Positions 53,866 to 61,514 of a stretch of DNA of 61,514 nt are shown here, in pieces. Numbering within the stretch: position 1 is the stretch's first letter; the number at the start of each line of letters is the position of its first letter. A program made the position numbers and the translations under genes. Origin of the DNA: Paracoccaceae bacterium (GTDB lineage: Bacteria > Pseudomonadota > Alphaproteobacteria > Rhodobacterales > Rhodobacteraceae); assembly GCA_028874915.1 (NCBI GenBank), contig JAPPHA010000042.1, forward strand, positions 1 through 61,514. Direction: 5' to 3'. The notes under the pieces were generated by a model. The model saw nothing but the letters and a program-made list of their open reading frames with translations, was not told the origin of the DNA and did no database searches.

Positions 53866-54513
53866 TCATGGTCGCCAGCCGAGGAAGTTGCCGATGATAC
53901 GCAGTCCGGTGGCCTGACTCTTTTCGGGATGAAACTGCGTTCCGACGATATTGTCGAAACCGACGGCGGCAGCGAAGGTCTCGCCATGGGTGGCCTGCGC
54001 CAGAACGTGGCTCGGGTCCCGTGGGCGAAGGTGGTAGGAGTGCACGAAGTACGCGTGATCGCCGGGGGCCACGCCTGCGAAAACCGGGTGCTCGGTGGCG
54101 CAGCTGTCAAATGCGTTCCAGCCCATGTGCGGAAGCCTGAGCGTGACGTCATTGGTGGCGAGTGGGATCACTTCGCCCGGAATCCAGTCAAGCCCTGCAC
54201 AAGTTGCTCCCCGTTCCGTCCCGACTGTCGCCATCATCTGCATACCGACGCAGATTCCGAAGAAGGGGACGGCCCGGTCCCGCGCTGCCTCGAACAGAGC
54301 TTCGACGAGACCCTTGCGGTCGGCGAGCGCTTGTCGGCAGGCGGCAAAGGCTCCGACGCCCGGAAGAACGATCATGTCAGCGCGGATGACCGCCTCAGGA
54401 TCACCAGTGACCCGGATTTCCGTAAACGGGCGATCAGCCGCCATCCGCTGGAAACTCTTTTCGGCAGAATGGAGATTGCCGCTCCCATAGTCGACGATCA
54501 CGCAACAGGTCAT
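53866..54513 (-). CDS. hisH: Imidazole glycerol phosphate synthase, glutamine amidotransferase subunit
   Basis: 215-residue class I glutaminase that supplies ammonia to HisF. The start [21 protein letters not shown] is standard. The nucleophilic cysteine is in [15 protein letters not shown] (about residue 85), and the remaining triad members in [15 protein letters not shown] (His-Glu near residue 195). The segment [10 protein letters not shown] matches the family's YFVHSY. It overlaps hisB by four bases and precedes hisA after a 94-base gap. Residue GxG and oxyanion PGVGAFA are also present. No anomaly was seen. Confidence 0.95.
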   Translation of the reverse strand: MTCCVIVDYGSGNLHSAEKSFQRMAADRPFTEIRVTGDPEAVIRADMIVLPGVGAFAACRQALADRKGLVEALFEAARDRAVPFFGICVGMQMMATVGTERGATCAGLDWIPGEVIPLATNDVTLRLPHMGWNAFDSCATEHPVFAGVAPGDHAYFVHSYHLRPRDPSHVLAQATHGETFAAAVGFDNIVGTQFHPEKSQATGLRIIGNFLGWRP

Positions 54514-55103
54514 TCAGTGAGTGTACCCTTGGTCGACGGGACGCTGTTGGGCGCTCCGGAGTCCGTTTCCAGTGAACTCCGAAGTGCGCGGGCGAAGGCC
54601 TTGAAGGTGGCTTCGACGACGTGGTGGTTGTTGATTCCCCTGATGGCGTCGATGTGCAGCGTGATTCCGCCATGGATGGCGACGGCGTTGAAGAATTCGC
54701 GGACCAACTGGGTATCGAACGTACCGATCGAATCGGTCGGTGGATCGGCGTTCCAAACCAGGTGGGGCCGTCCCGAGAGATCCAGCGCGACACGAACCAG
54801 GGCGTCATCCATCGGCAGAAGACAGGCACCATACCGGCGGATGCCGATCCGTTCGCCAGCGGCATCGGCCAGGGCCTTTCCGATGGCAATCCCCGTGTCC
54901 TCGACCGTGTGATGATCGTCGACATGCCGGTCGCCGTCAGCGACGACGTCAAGGTCGATCAACGAATGCCGGGACAGCTGTTCGAGCATGTGGTCAAAGA
55001 ATCCGACGCCCGTTTGAATCCGGTGCTTGCCGGTCCCGTCAATGGAGACCGAAACGGAGACGCTGGTCTCCGACGTGGTGCGGGAAACGGTTGATTGTCG
55101 CAT
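54510..55103 (-). CDS. hisB: Imidazoleglycerol-phosphate dehydratase
   Basis: 197-residue monofunctional HisB that dehydrates imidazole glycerol phosphate. Manganese-binding histidines and glutamates occur in the duplicated family motifs: [17 protein letters not shown] and [19 protein letters not shown] in the first half, and the partner [24 protein letters not shown] near the C-terminus. It lacks the HAD phosphatase domain of enteric bifunctional HisB, as expected outside gammaproteobacteria. It is the first gene of the his set, 23 bases from the predicted transcription start of a good promoter. There is no clear ribosome site, so translation may start in a leader-poor manner. Confidence 0.95.
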   Translation of the reverse strand: MRQSTVSRTTSETSVSVSVSIDGTGKHRIQTGVGFFDHMLEQLSRHSLIDLDVVADGDRHVDDHHTVEDTGIAIGKALADAAGERIGIRRYGACLLPMDDALVRVALDLSGRPHLVWNADPPTDSIGTFDTQLVREFFNAVAIHGGITLHIDAIRGINNHHVVEATFKAFARALRSSLETDSGAPNSVPSTKGTLTE

Positions 55104-55132
55104 GTTCGGGCCCGGGTTCTGATCGCGAAGGG

Positions 55133-55160
55133 GTTATAGTGTTGAAAACGGTACTGTCCA
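55133..55160 (-). promoter_or_regulatory. Predicted sigma70-type promoter of the his operon
   Basis: On the minus strand, TGGACA (5 of 6 to TTGACA) at 55160-55155 and TATAAC (5 of 6 to TATAAT) at 55138-55133 are separated by 16 bases. Transcription from about 55126 would give a 23-base leader before hisB. No histidine-rich leader peptide or attenuator hairpin fits in that short leader. Confidence 0.6.
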
Positions 55161-55278
55161 GATTTCGGATCCTGACCGGTTCGCGGCCGGCCGGTGTCAT
55201 CCGTTGGTAAGAGATCGGAAATCCGGATTGTACGGAACTCCCGATTTCGGAGGGCCAACGCGTGAAACCGTCCTGGCC

Positions 55279-55740
55279 CTATTGTTCAAGCCATTGGACC
55301 AGGGCCTTGTTCGGGTCGGCGATCTCGGCCACCGAACTGTACCAGAATGCTTCCCAGCCCTGTTTGGGCAGGCTGGCGAAGAGCATAAGGTTGAGAGGGT
55401 AGGCGTCGCTGTCCGTGCAGCGTCGGAAGTCATCCCGGAACAGAAATACGGCCTTTTCCCAAGCCATGGCCAGTCCCAACTCCACCATCACACCCTCGTC
55501 AGGCGGACACCCATTGACAACGGCAAAAATACCATCGGAGTCGCGGACGTCGTTCATGTCGGCCTGAGCGATCGCATAGGCCCAGCCCGGTCGGGAAAAA
55601 TCGACCTGGCTGTTACGGGAAAACGGTTCCCACACCTCAACGCCCAGGTCTTCAAGCGCGCTCTGGATCTCGGATAAGGGGCCCGCTTTCTGCTGGGCGG
55701 AAAAGCCGTAGGGGTTTGCCAGATACAGTCGTTTTGTCAT
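55279..55740 (-). CDS. Nucleoside 2-deoxyribosyltransferase-like protein
   Basis: 153-residue protein; the ATG at 55740 is chosen because the family pattern starts directly (MTKRLYLANPYGFSAQQ). The body shows LGVEVWEPFSRN, the active-site region AQADMNDVRDSDGIFAVVNG, then PPDEGVMVELGLAMAWEKAVFLFRDD, in which the glutamate of MVELG is the expected nucleophile. Enzymes of this family exchange bases between deoxyribonucleosides or hydrolyse nucleotides. Its place among several nucleobase deaminases in the window hints at nucleoside salvage, but nucleotide-hydrolysing relatives cannot be excluded. It is a single gene, with the his operon beginning about 180 bases downstream. Confidence 0.85.
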   Translation of the reverse strand: MTKRLYLANPYGFSAQQKAGPLSEIQSALEDLGVEVWEPFSRNSQVDFSRPGWAYAIAQADMNDVRDSDGIFAVVNGCPPDEGVMVELGLAMAWEKAVFLFRDDFRRCTDSDAYPLNLMLFASLPKQGWEAFWYSSVAEIADPNKALVQWLEQ

Positions 55741-56061
55741 CGCGTGCTCTCGCGGGACGTTGGAGTACGGCCATCCTTGGTAGACCCGGGTTCCTTCCAA
55801 AGAGGCCAGTCAATTCTGCCGTCCGCCGAGGGTGTTGACAATAAGCATCGGATGCCGGTGACGATCCGTGTTCGGGACCTGCGACCTGTCGCGGCGAGTG
55901 AGGTTTCGGATGCGTACACTGTTTCCGAACCGGCCCGCCCGGAAGTCGTCCTTCACCGGATGTGAGGGTCGGATCGCAGGGGGTTCGGGGGTAGGGGACA
56001 GGTTCTGTGAAGGGCGTTCGGCCGGGAGAGACACTCTGGCCGGTGCGAAGGGTGTGCCAAA
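55741..56061. other. Short stretch with nothing recognisable
   Basis: About 320 bases upstream of the deoxyribosyltransferase-like gene and downstream of the methyltransferase gene. No gene pattern; a weak hairpin CGGCC/GGCCG near 56020-56043 could contribute to termination of the methyltransferase transcript. Confidence 0.35.
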
Positions 56062-57588
56062 TTACGGGTAGATCCTGAATTCCTGCCGGATCTGCGCGTC
56101 TGCTGCCGCGCTAAGGTACTCGGGGCGATGGGTGTCGAGGATCTGCCGTGCCTTTCGACGGGCCATGTCGCGGATGTCCCGGGCACCCTGTTGGGCCCAG
56201 ACTTCGGGTGGGTTTCGGTCGGCGAGTTCGGGGTAGACATAGTCTCTTTGCATTGCCCGCATTGTTTCCTGACTGGCCAGAAAGTGGCCATGGGTGAGGA
56301 CCGAATGCCGAATGTCGTCAAAAACCAGCCTGTCCTCGCTCACCTCGATTCCCCGAATGATCCGATAAACCTGACCGTTCATTTCGTTGTCGAGGACGAA
56401 GGCTTCGAAGGAAGTTCCGAGCAATGACGCCATCATCCCGGCGCTTTCGTAGATCATGTTGCCACCGGCCAGCCCGGTCGCGAGGGCCGTGATCCCCTTT
56501 TCCGCGCCCATCTGGGCGTCGATGGCCTTGGCGTCGCTCATGCCGGCGGCAATTCCGGACGGAAGTCCCAACCAGTTCGAGATCTGAGCGCTTGCCGCAT
56601 TCATGATCGCCGATTCTCCGCCGCCTCCGGAAAAGGCCCCGGTTCGGAGATCGATGACCAGAGGCCAATTCGAAAAGATCATTGGATGTCCGGGCCGAAA
56701 CAGGTTGACCATGATCAATGACGCCAGGGTTTCGGCGAGCGATGTGGCCAGAAACGCCGCGGGAACGGCAGGTGCGGTGGCGCCGGACTGGGCGGCCGTA
56801 ATGCAACTGATGGGAATGTTGTGCCGGATGCATTGCAGGGCTGTCATGACGGCGTCGTCGCCGAATCGCATGGGAGAGATCACCGGGCTGATGTGGGCTG
56901 CGCACCACGGGCGCTCTCTGAACCGGCCGTCGCGGCCCTCGGCCAGGTCAAACAGGCGAACCACATGGGCTACGTTGTCCGGATGAGAAAATGCCGTTGC
57001 CACCGGCTTTGTCGTGCCGGCGAGGAGCGCGTGGGCCGTATTGATGTCGAGATCGAACGGATCGTCGATATCGGTTGCGATACAGCAGCGGGTGAACCAG
57101 CTGATGTTCGTCAGAACGTCCTGGAGCCGCGTGAAGTCCCGGAGATCACGAATCGTCGACGGGCGATACGTCGCCGTCTCGAGGTCCAGCGTCTGGACGG
57201 CGGCGCCACCCGTGCCAAAATGCACGCTGTCGCCGCCCACCGTAATGCTGCGCGACGGGTCGCGGCCGTGGAGAGTAATGGAGCAGGCCGCGCCGGCCAC
57301 AAGGTCTTCGACCATCGACTCCGGGAAACAAAGCCGGCCGTCTGCGTTTCGAAAGGCGCGCGCTTCCAGGGATCGTTCGACAAGGACATCCGGGCATTCG
57401 CCCATGCCGAGCTCGGAAAGGAGGCGCAGCGCCATCCGGTAGATTCTCCGGATTCCCGATTCGGAAAGCGGTCTGAACTGCCCTCCAGTCTGGCCTGGAG
57501 GCGCCGGATTGACTTCCGGTTCCGACGCCGTTCGACGCGCAACCATGGCGCGGCGTCCGCACCGTGGTCCTCGTCCCCGCCCGGTCAT
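56062..57588 (-). CDS. MttB-family corrinoid methyltransferase, non-pyrrolysine type
   Basis: Up to 508 residues of the trimethylamine methyltransferase (MttB) superfamily. The first 40 residues are arginine- and proline-rich; a start at 57546 (residue 15) would be reasonable. The body follows the family: GGQFRPLSESGIRRIYRMALRLLSELGMGE, ITVGGDSVHFGTGGAAVQTLD, TKPVATAFSHPDNVAHVV, GMSDAKAIDAQMGAEKG, NMIYESAGMMASLLGTSFEAFVLDNEM. There is no in-frame TAG, so it is a non-pyrrolysine homologue like the glycine betaine:corrinoid enzyme MtgB. It is divergent from a dimethylglycine dehydrogenase-like gene 0.18 kb away, which supports a glycine betaine to sarcosine route. No corrinoid protein or activator is nearby. 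Confidence 0.88.
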   Translation of the reverse strand: MTGRGRGPRCGRRAMVARRTASEPEVNPAPPGQTGGQFRPLSESGIRRIYRMALRLLSELGMGECPDVLVERSLEARAFRNADGRLCFPESMVEDLVAGAACSITLHGRDPSRSITVGGDSVHFGTGGAAVQTLDLETATYRPSTIRDLRDFTRLQDVLTNISWFTRCCIATDIDDPFDLDINTAHALLAGTTKPVATAFSHPDNVAHVVRLFDLAEGRDGRFRERPWCAAHISPVISPMRFGDDAVMTALQCIRHNIPISCITAAQSGATAPAVPAAFLATSLAETLASLIMVNLFRPGHPMIFSNWPLVIDLRTGAFSGGGGESAIMNAASAQISNWLGLPSGIAAGMSDAKAIDAQMGAEKGITALATGLAGGNMIYESAGMMASLLGTSFEAFVLDNEMNGQVYRIIRGIEVSEDRLVFDDIRHSVLTHGHFLASQETMRAMQRDYVYPELADRNPPEVWAQQGARDIRDMARRKARQILDTHRPEYLSAAADAQIRQEFRIYP

Positions 57589-57769
57589 GGCCTGCCCAAC
57601 TTTGCCACCTTTGCGAAATGGCTCTCCAAGGGAGTGCCGGTAACGGAGTCATGCACGGGAATTCCGCTATTCCCAAGTCGGAAATTTGGTAGGGTCACGT
57701 CTGGTCGATCGGTTTCCGGGAAACCGGAACCGAATGATACCGCATGGAAAACGGTGGGAGTTCCGCGAC

Positions 57770-60202
57770 ATGACAAGACAGGCCCGGGTCGTCGTCATCG
57801 GCGGGGGCATCGCCGGCTGTTCGACAATCTACCACCTGACTCGGGAAGGTTGGACGGACATTGTTCTTCTGGAACGCGACGATTTGACGTCCGGAACGAC
57901 CTGGCATTCCGCTGCACAAGTGACGAATTTCGGAACGTTGCCGACGATGATCGGCTTGAAGTCGCATTCCATCCGGCTCTATCGGAAACTCGCAGGCGAC
58001 GATCGCTTTCCCGTCGACTATCACGTCGAGGACGGAGGCATTCGCCTCGCCGGCAACCAGGTCCACATCGACGGCTACCATCATTTTGCCTCCCTGGCGA
58101 AAGGTATGGGCGTCGAGTTCGAGGTCATCGACGCTGAAGAATGCGGACGACGGCACCCGCTTCTCGATACCCGGAGGCTTGCCGGTGGGCTCTGGGACCC
58201 GCTCGACGGTGACATCGATCCATCTCAGCTCTGCCAGTCGCTGGCCCGTCAGGCCCGGAGATCGGGCGCCGAGATCCTGCGGGAAACAGAGGTTGTGGGA
58301 CTTGCACAGAAACCGGACCGCAGTTGGGTGGTGGAAACGAACCGGGAGAAGATTGTCTGCGACATCGTCGTCAACGCCGGCGGTTACCGTGCCAATGAAG
58401 TTGCCGCCCTGATGGGAACACGGCTTCCCATGGTGTCGATGGAACACCAGTATCTGATTACCGAACCGATTCCCGAAATCGCTGCGGCTGGTCGTCGGAT
58501 GCCGCTCATTCGCTGCCCGCAATCCGACTTCTACTGCCGACAGGACAGGCAAGGGCTTCTGGTGGGTTTCTACGAACAGGATTGCCGTTCCTGGGGAATT
58601 GACGGGATCGATCCAGCTTTCACCCGGGCCCTCTGTCCAACGGATTTCGAACGGATCCTGCCTGTCATGGCCGGGGCGATCGACCGTATTCCCGTCCTGA
58701 AGGATGTCGGAATTCAATCTGCGATCAACGGGCCCATTACCTATTCGGCAGACGGGCTACCTCTGGTTGGCGCCGTTCCCGGCCGACTAAATGCGTTTGT
58801 GATTGCCGGGCTGCGTGCCGGGATCGGAGAAGGTGGAGGTCATGGCTGGCTGCTGGCGGAACTGATCGTCCACGGGGAGACCAGTCTCGACAGCTGGTGT
58901 CTTGATCCCCGTCGGTTCGGACCGCACGCGACGATCGAATTCACCGCCCGAAAAGCCGCGGAGGAGTACCGAAACGAATTCCGTTTCCACGTCCCCGGAG
59001 AAACGCGTCCGGCGGGCCGGCCGGCCCGGACCACCGCGGTCACGCCTGCACTTGAAGCACTGGGCGCCGAATTCACCGTGGTCAACGGTTGGGAACGTGC
59101 GGAATTCTTCCGGCCCGGTCAGGACATATCGGGTCGGTACGGATATCGATTCGATGATCTTGAGGATGTCGTCCGCAGCGAAGTGCTGAACGTGCACCGG
59201 AATGTTGGCATTCAGGATGTTTGTGGATTCAGTCGATTCGAGTTCTCAGGTCGCGGCATTCGCGAGTGGCTGGACCGATTGACCTGTTCCCGGATTCCAC
59301 AGGACGAGGGCAGGGTTTCACTCTGCTATTTCCTTAATGGCCAAGGTCATGTGAAGTGCGAAGCGACCTTGGCCAATCTCGGTTCGCATTTCTGGTACGG
59401 ATCGGCTGCGGCAGCGCAAGTCCACGACTACGATTGGTTGTCGGAGACGCTTCCCGAAGACGGTTCCATTCGCATTCGTTGCTTGACATCTGAGTTCCAG
59501 ATCATCGTTGTCGCCGGCCCGAACGCTCGTGATGTCCTGCAGGATGCCGTGCAGTGTGACGTGTCGTCACAGTCCCTTCCATGGCTTGGCGTACGGTGTT
59601 TTCACATCGCGTCGGTTCCTGTCGTTGTCTACGCGCTCAGCTACACGGGAGAGTTGGCATTCGAGATCCACGTCCCCTTGGCCGGGCACCTTGCTGTCTG
59701 GAATTCCCTTTGCGAGAGCGGGCGCAACTTTGGCATGGCGCCCTTCGGTCTCCTGGCCACTGACAGCATGCGAATCGAAAAAGGTTACCGGCATTGGAAG
59801 GCCGATCTTTCAACGGAGTACGATCCGATCGAGTCCGGGCTTGAGCGTTTTGTCCAGTGGGACAAGACTTTCTTCGGACGGGAAGCACTCCTTAAAAAGA
59901 TCAGGGCGGGTCGGCGCCACGCCTTCGTGGCCATCGCATTGGATTGCGATATCGCTCCAACCCAGCCCGGGGCCTGTATTCTCGACAGTGGGGCTGTTGT
60001 CGGCGTCGTGACGTCAGCGGCCCGGGGCTACCGGGTGGGTGCCAACCTCGCCCTCGGATTCATCGATCCGGTATTCTCCGAACCGGGCCAGTCAGTTGCG
60101 GTCGAGACCATCGGCCGCAGTTGGCCGGCACGTGTCGTCAATCTCTGTCAGTTTGATCCCGACAACCGGCAGGTACGGGAGTTGCCGCACCGGCTGTCAT
60201 GA
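57770..60202 (+). CDS. FAD oxidoreductase with GcvT domain, dimethylglycine/sarcosine dehydrogenase-like
   Basis: 810-residue enzyme from the ATG at 57770; 28 upstream codons in frame have no family pattern. The FAD-binding loop VVVIGGGIAGCSTIYHL is at the N-terminus, and TSGTTWHSAAQVTNFGT holds the histidine (about residue 47) that carries covalent FAD in DMGDH-type enzymes. The C-terminal half (from about 430) is the aminomethyltransferase (GcvT) domain with LLATDSMRIEKGYRHWKADLSTEYDPIESGLERFV and a final GAVVGVVTSAARGY...LGFIDP. Such enzymes demethylate dimethylglycine or sarcosine and pass the one-carbon unit to tetrahydrofolate. The divergent MttB-family gene fits: betaine loses its first methyl to MttB, then DMG comes here. 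The amine is not provable by sequence. Confidence 0.92.
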   Translation: MTRQARVVVIGGGIAGCSTIYHLTREGWTDIVLLERDDLTSGTTWHSAAQVTNFGTLPTMIGLKSHSIRLYRKLAGDDRFPVDYHVEDGGIRLAGNQVHIDGYHHFASLAKGMGVEFEVIDAEECGRRHPLLDTRRLAGGLWDPLDGDIDPSQLCQSLARQARRSGAEILRETEVVGLAQKPDRSWVVETNREKIVCDIVVNAGGYRANEVAALMGTRLPMVSMEHQYLITEPIPEIAAAGRRMPLIRCPQSDFYCRQDRQGLLVGFYEQDCRSWGIDGIDPAFTRALCPTDFERILPVMAGAIDRIPVLKDVGIQSAINGPITYSADGLPLVGAVPGRLNAFVIAGLRAGIGEGGGHGWLLAELIVHGETSLDSWCLDPRRFGPHATIEFTARKAAEEYRNEFRFHVPGETRPAGRPARTTAVTPALEALGAEFTVVNGWERAEFFRPGQDISGRYGYRFDDLEDVVRSEVLNVHRNVGIQDVCGFSRFEFSGRGIREWLDRLTCSRIPQDEGRVSLCYFLNGQGHVKCEATLANLGSHFWYGSAAAAQVHDYDWLSETLPEDGSIRIRCLTSEFQIIVVAGPNARDVLQDAVQCDVSSQSLPWLGVRCFHIASVPVVVYALSYTGELAFEIHVPLAGHLAVWNSLCESGRNFGMAPFGLLATDSMRIEKGYRHWKADLSTEYDPIESGLERFVQWDKTFFGREALLKKIRAGRRHAFVAIALDCDIAPTQPGACILDSGAVVGVVTSAARGYRVGANLALGFIDPVFSEPGQSVAVETIGRSWPARVVNLCQFDPDNRQVRELPHRLS

Positions 60203-60463
60203 TTGACGGCGACTCGTATCCTGGCAGCACGTGATGGCTGCGACGCGACCGAGTTGATGACGAATCCTGCACGACGAATGTATTTCGAACGTGCGTCGGA
60301 CGCGATCGATTTCGGACAAGCCGATGCCGGCGGGCAGGGCAGGAAATCGCTTGATTCGAGTCCGCGGATCAAGTTCGAGGTGTGCGATCCAAGCGTGACG
60401 GCCCTGGGCGTTCGATGACCGGATCGCTGGCCATGATTGGCGAATGTGGAATCAGGACTCCTG

Positions 60464-61378
60464 GTGCGCCAGGCTAACTGGTGGAATGTCGCCGGGTGAG
60501 AGTCCCGGTAGAAAGAGAGGTTAACCAGCCACTTTCTCCGCGAACCATGCGCCTGTCGCCGCGAGGCGGCCGGTGAAGCGTTGGGGAGCGGCAGGCGTGG
60601 GTCGGGCTATTGAGCCGCGAAACCTGATAAACCGGAGTGCCGAGGTCGTCAGGTGGACCGAAGGCAACACCGACCGAGCCGATTTGGTGAGGCGAGGGAG
60701 GGCTCCGCGAGGTCTGAGAACCATGACACGCGCCGAAGCAGTCCACCGGGACCTGGGAGATCTTCGAACCGTCCCGCTGTCGTGCGGGACCGCAAAGGAA
60801 AGGAATTCCGCAACCCAATGACGTACGGTTCGGAGAAGTCAGATCCGGCCATAGTAGCGATGAAACCGGCGAACAACGTCCCTGCGGGGTCCGCGGAGCC
60901 GGGGGAGCGAAGGGCCGGACCCAAGGACAATCCGGGGAGCCAAAGCTCGCGCCGTGCACAGAAGCGGGAAAGCGAGTCACAGGCGGCCGACCGGATACGA
61001 CAGGCTGCAATGAGGAATCCGGGTGAGCGTCTCGTGGCGCTCCTCCACCACATCACGATCGACGCCCTGTGCGACGCCTTCAATCTGTTGAGAGTGGACG
61101 CGGCGGCGGGGGTGGACGGTGTGACGTGGGACGAGTACGCGGACGGGTTGGACGATCGTCTGGTCAACCTGCACGGACGCGTGCACAGGGGGGCGTACCG
61201 GGCGCCGCCGTCCCGGCGGGTATACATACCCAAGGAGGGCGGGGGACAACGACCGCTCGGCATTGCGTCGCTGGAGGATAAAATCGTCCAGCGGGCGGTG
61301 ACGGACACGATCCTGGTCCCGATCTACGAGACGGAGTTCCTCGGTTTCAGCTACCCCATGTTTAACGCGCACAAAAAA
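60464..61378 (+). mobile_element. 5' portion of a group II intron
   Basis: The 5' boundary GTGCGCC at 60464 fits the group II consensus GTGYG. About 350 bases of structured, GC-rich RNA-type sequence follow before the reverse transcriptase frame, including GAGAGTCCCGG-like and GGTAGAAAGAGAGGTTAACCAGCC segments typical of domain I. The intron-encoded protein begins inside it. Family-like sequence stops at about 61350, so domains IV (rest), V and VI with the bulged catalytic AGC are not present, and the 3' end is missing. The element is truncated either by deletion or by another insertion. Orientation is plus. Confidence 0.72.
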
Positions 61379-61384
61379 AGATGA
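60818..61384 (+). pseudogene. Truncated group II intron reverse transcriptase/maturase
   Basis: About 188 codons from an ATG at 60818 (or 60860). Residues after the basic N-terminal tail give RT-0 to RT-2: LVALLHHITIDALCDAFNLLRVDAAAGVDGVTWDEYADGLDD (in parts), GAYRAPPSRRVYIPKEGGGQRPLGI and LEDKIVQRAVTDTILVPIYETEFLGFSY. In intact proteins the last block continues with GFRPGRSQHDAL; here it changes abruptly to PMFNAHKKR and a TGA. The catalytic YADD box (RT-5), maturase domain X and endonuclease domain are absent, so it cannot support mobility. The remaining 130 bases to the window edge contain no recognised gene. Confidence 0.75.
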
Positions 61385-61514
61385 TTGTTTTTCAGGGACA
61401 TGTGCCGACCGAAACGGCGGTTATGGCACTACGGGCCGTGTCCCGTGGGATATCACCCGCCCATCAGGCAACCATCCTCCGCATCTTCCCGGGCTCGGGG
61501 TCAAGACCAAGCGC

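Noticed and set aside
53707-54912. 401-codon open frame on the plus strand across the his genes
   Set aside because: Shadow of hisA, hisH and hisB; composition is skewed and no domain is visible.
56821-58137. 438-codon open frame on the plus strand
   Set aside because: It is antisense to the MttB-family gene and the start of the FAD oxidoreductase, arginine-rich and without a family pattern; long antisense frames are common at this GC content.
1-61514. CRISPR arrays, rRNA operons, phage structural genes
   Set aside because: No regularly spaced repeats, rRNA sequence or phage-type gene blocks were seen on either strand.

Overview
This 61.5 kb, GC-rich window reads as chromosomal DNA of an alphaproteobacterium. 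The hisB-hisH-hisA-hisF-hisE order, the single-chain methylmalonyl-CoA mutase, the PotABCD-like and GcvT-type FAD enzymes and the codon use all fit; this assignment is inference and no species is claimed. About 45 intact protein genes and one tRNA-Tyr are interspersed with decayed transposases (IS5-, IS1182-, IS256- and IS4/Tn5-like), a truncated group II intron, and broken metabolic or defence genes (nucleoside ABC permease, sulfatase, AbiEi-type antitoxin). This suggests a genome that passed through a wave of mobile elements and is now losing functions.

Layout. 0.2-5.2 kb: a PotABCD-like ABC importer on the minus strand, interrupted by an IS5-family relic. 5.2-8.7 kb: an IS graveyard around an intact GntR/FCD regulator. 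8.8-18.1 kb: a tiny acidic lipoprotein, then a propionyl-CoA block (biotin-dependent acyl-CoA carboxylase alpha chain, methylmalonyl-CoA mutase, propionyl-CoA synthetase) running into cytidine deaminase and an 8-oxoguanine deaminase-like amidohydrolase. 18.6-23.1 kb: TPR protein, amidase, MgtE. 23.3-28.3 kb: four overlapping genes resembling the CoxD-CoxE-CoxF/XdhC maturation factors of molybdenum hydroxylases plus a MoeA-like/MobA fusion, with no hydroxylase subunits nearby. 28.4-31.0 kb: a bufferin-type RiPP operon (DUF2282 precursor, DUF692 MNIO enzyme, DUF2063 partner, DoxX), followed by a signal-peptide-bearing nickel superoxide dismutase. 32.3-38.3 kb: O-acetylhomoserine sulfhydrylase-like enzyme, CoA-binding protein, YHS protein, Rpn-family nuclease with a broken AbiEi remnant, and RlmB.

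38.6-48.8 kb: a carbohydrate-type catabolic region with a ThDP enzyme, two Gfo/Idh/MocA oxidoreductases flanking an unrecognised 223-residue protein, a zinc alcohol dehydrogenase coupled to an SDR, tRNA-Tyr, a hydroxypyruvate isomerase-like TIM barrel and a cytosine deaminase-like amidohydrolase. 48.8-51.9 kb: a nucleoside permease pseudogene, an SMR pump and a sulfatase pseudogene. 51.9-55.1 kb: the histidine operon with a good sigma70-type promoter. 55.3-60.2 kb: nucleoside deoxyribosyltransferase-like protein and a divergent MttB-family methyltransferase / dimethylglycine dehydrogenase-like pair, suggesting methylated-amine (glycine betaine type) use. 60.46 kb to the end: 5' part of a group II intron with a truncated reverse transcriptase.

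The best candidates for unusual biology are the bufferin operon beside the exported nickel SOD, the unknown protein coupled to two MocA oxidoreductases, and the orphan molybdenum-hydroxylase maturation cluster. All functional calls come from reading motifs; no database search was possible.
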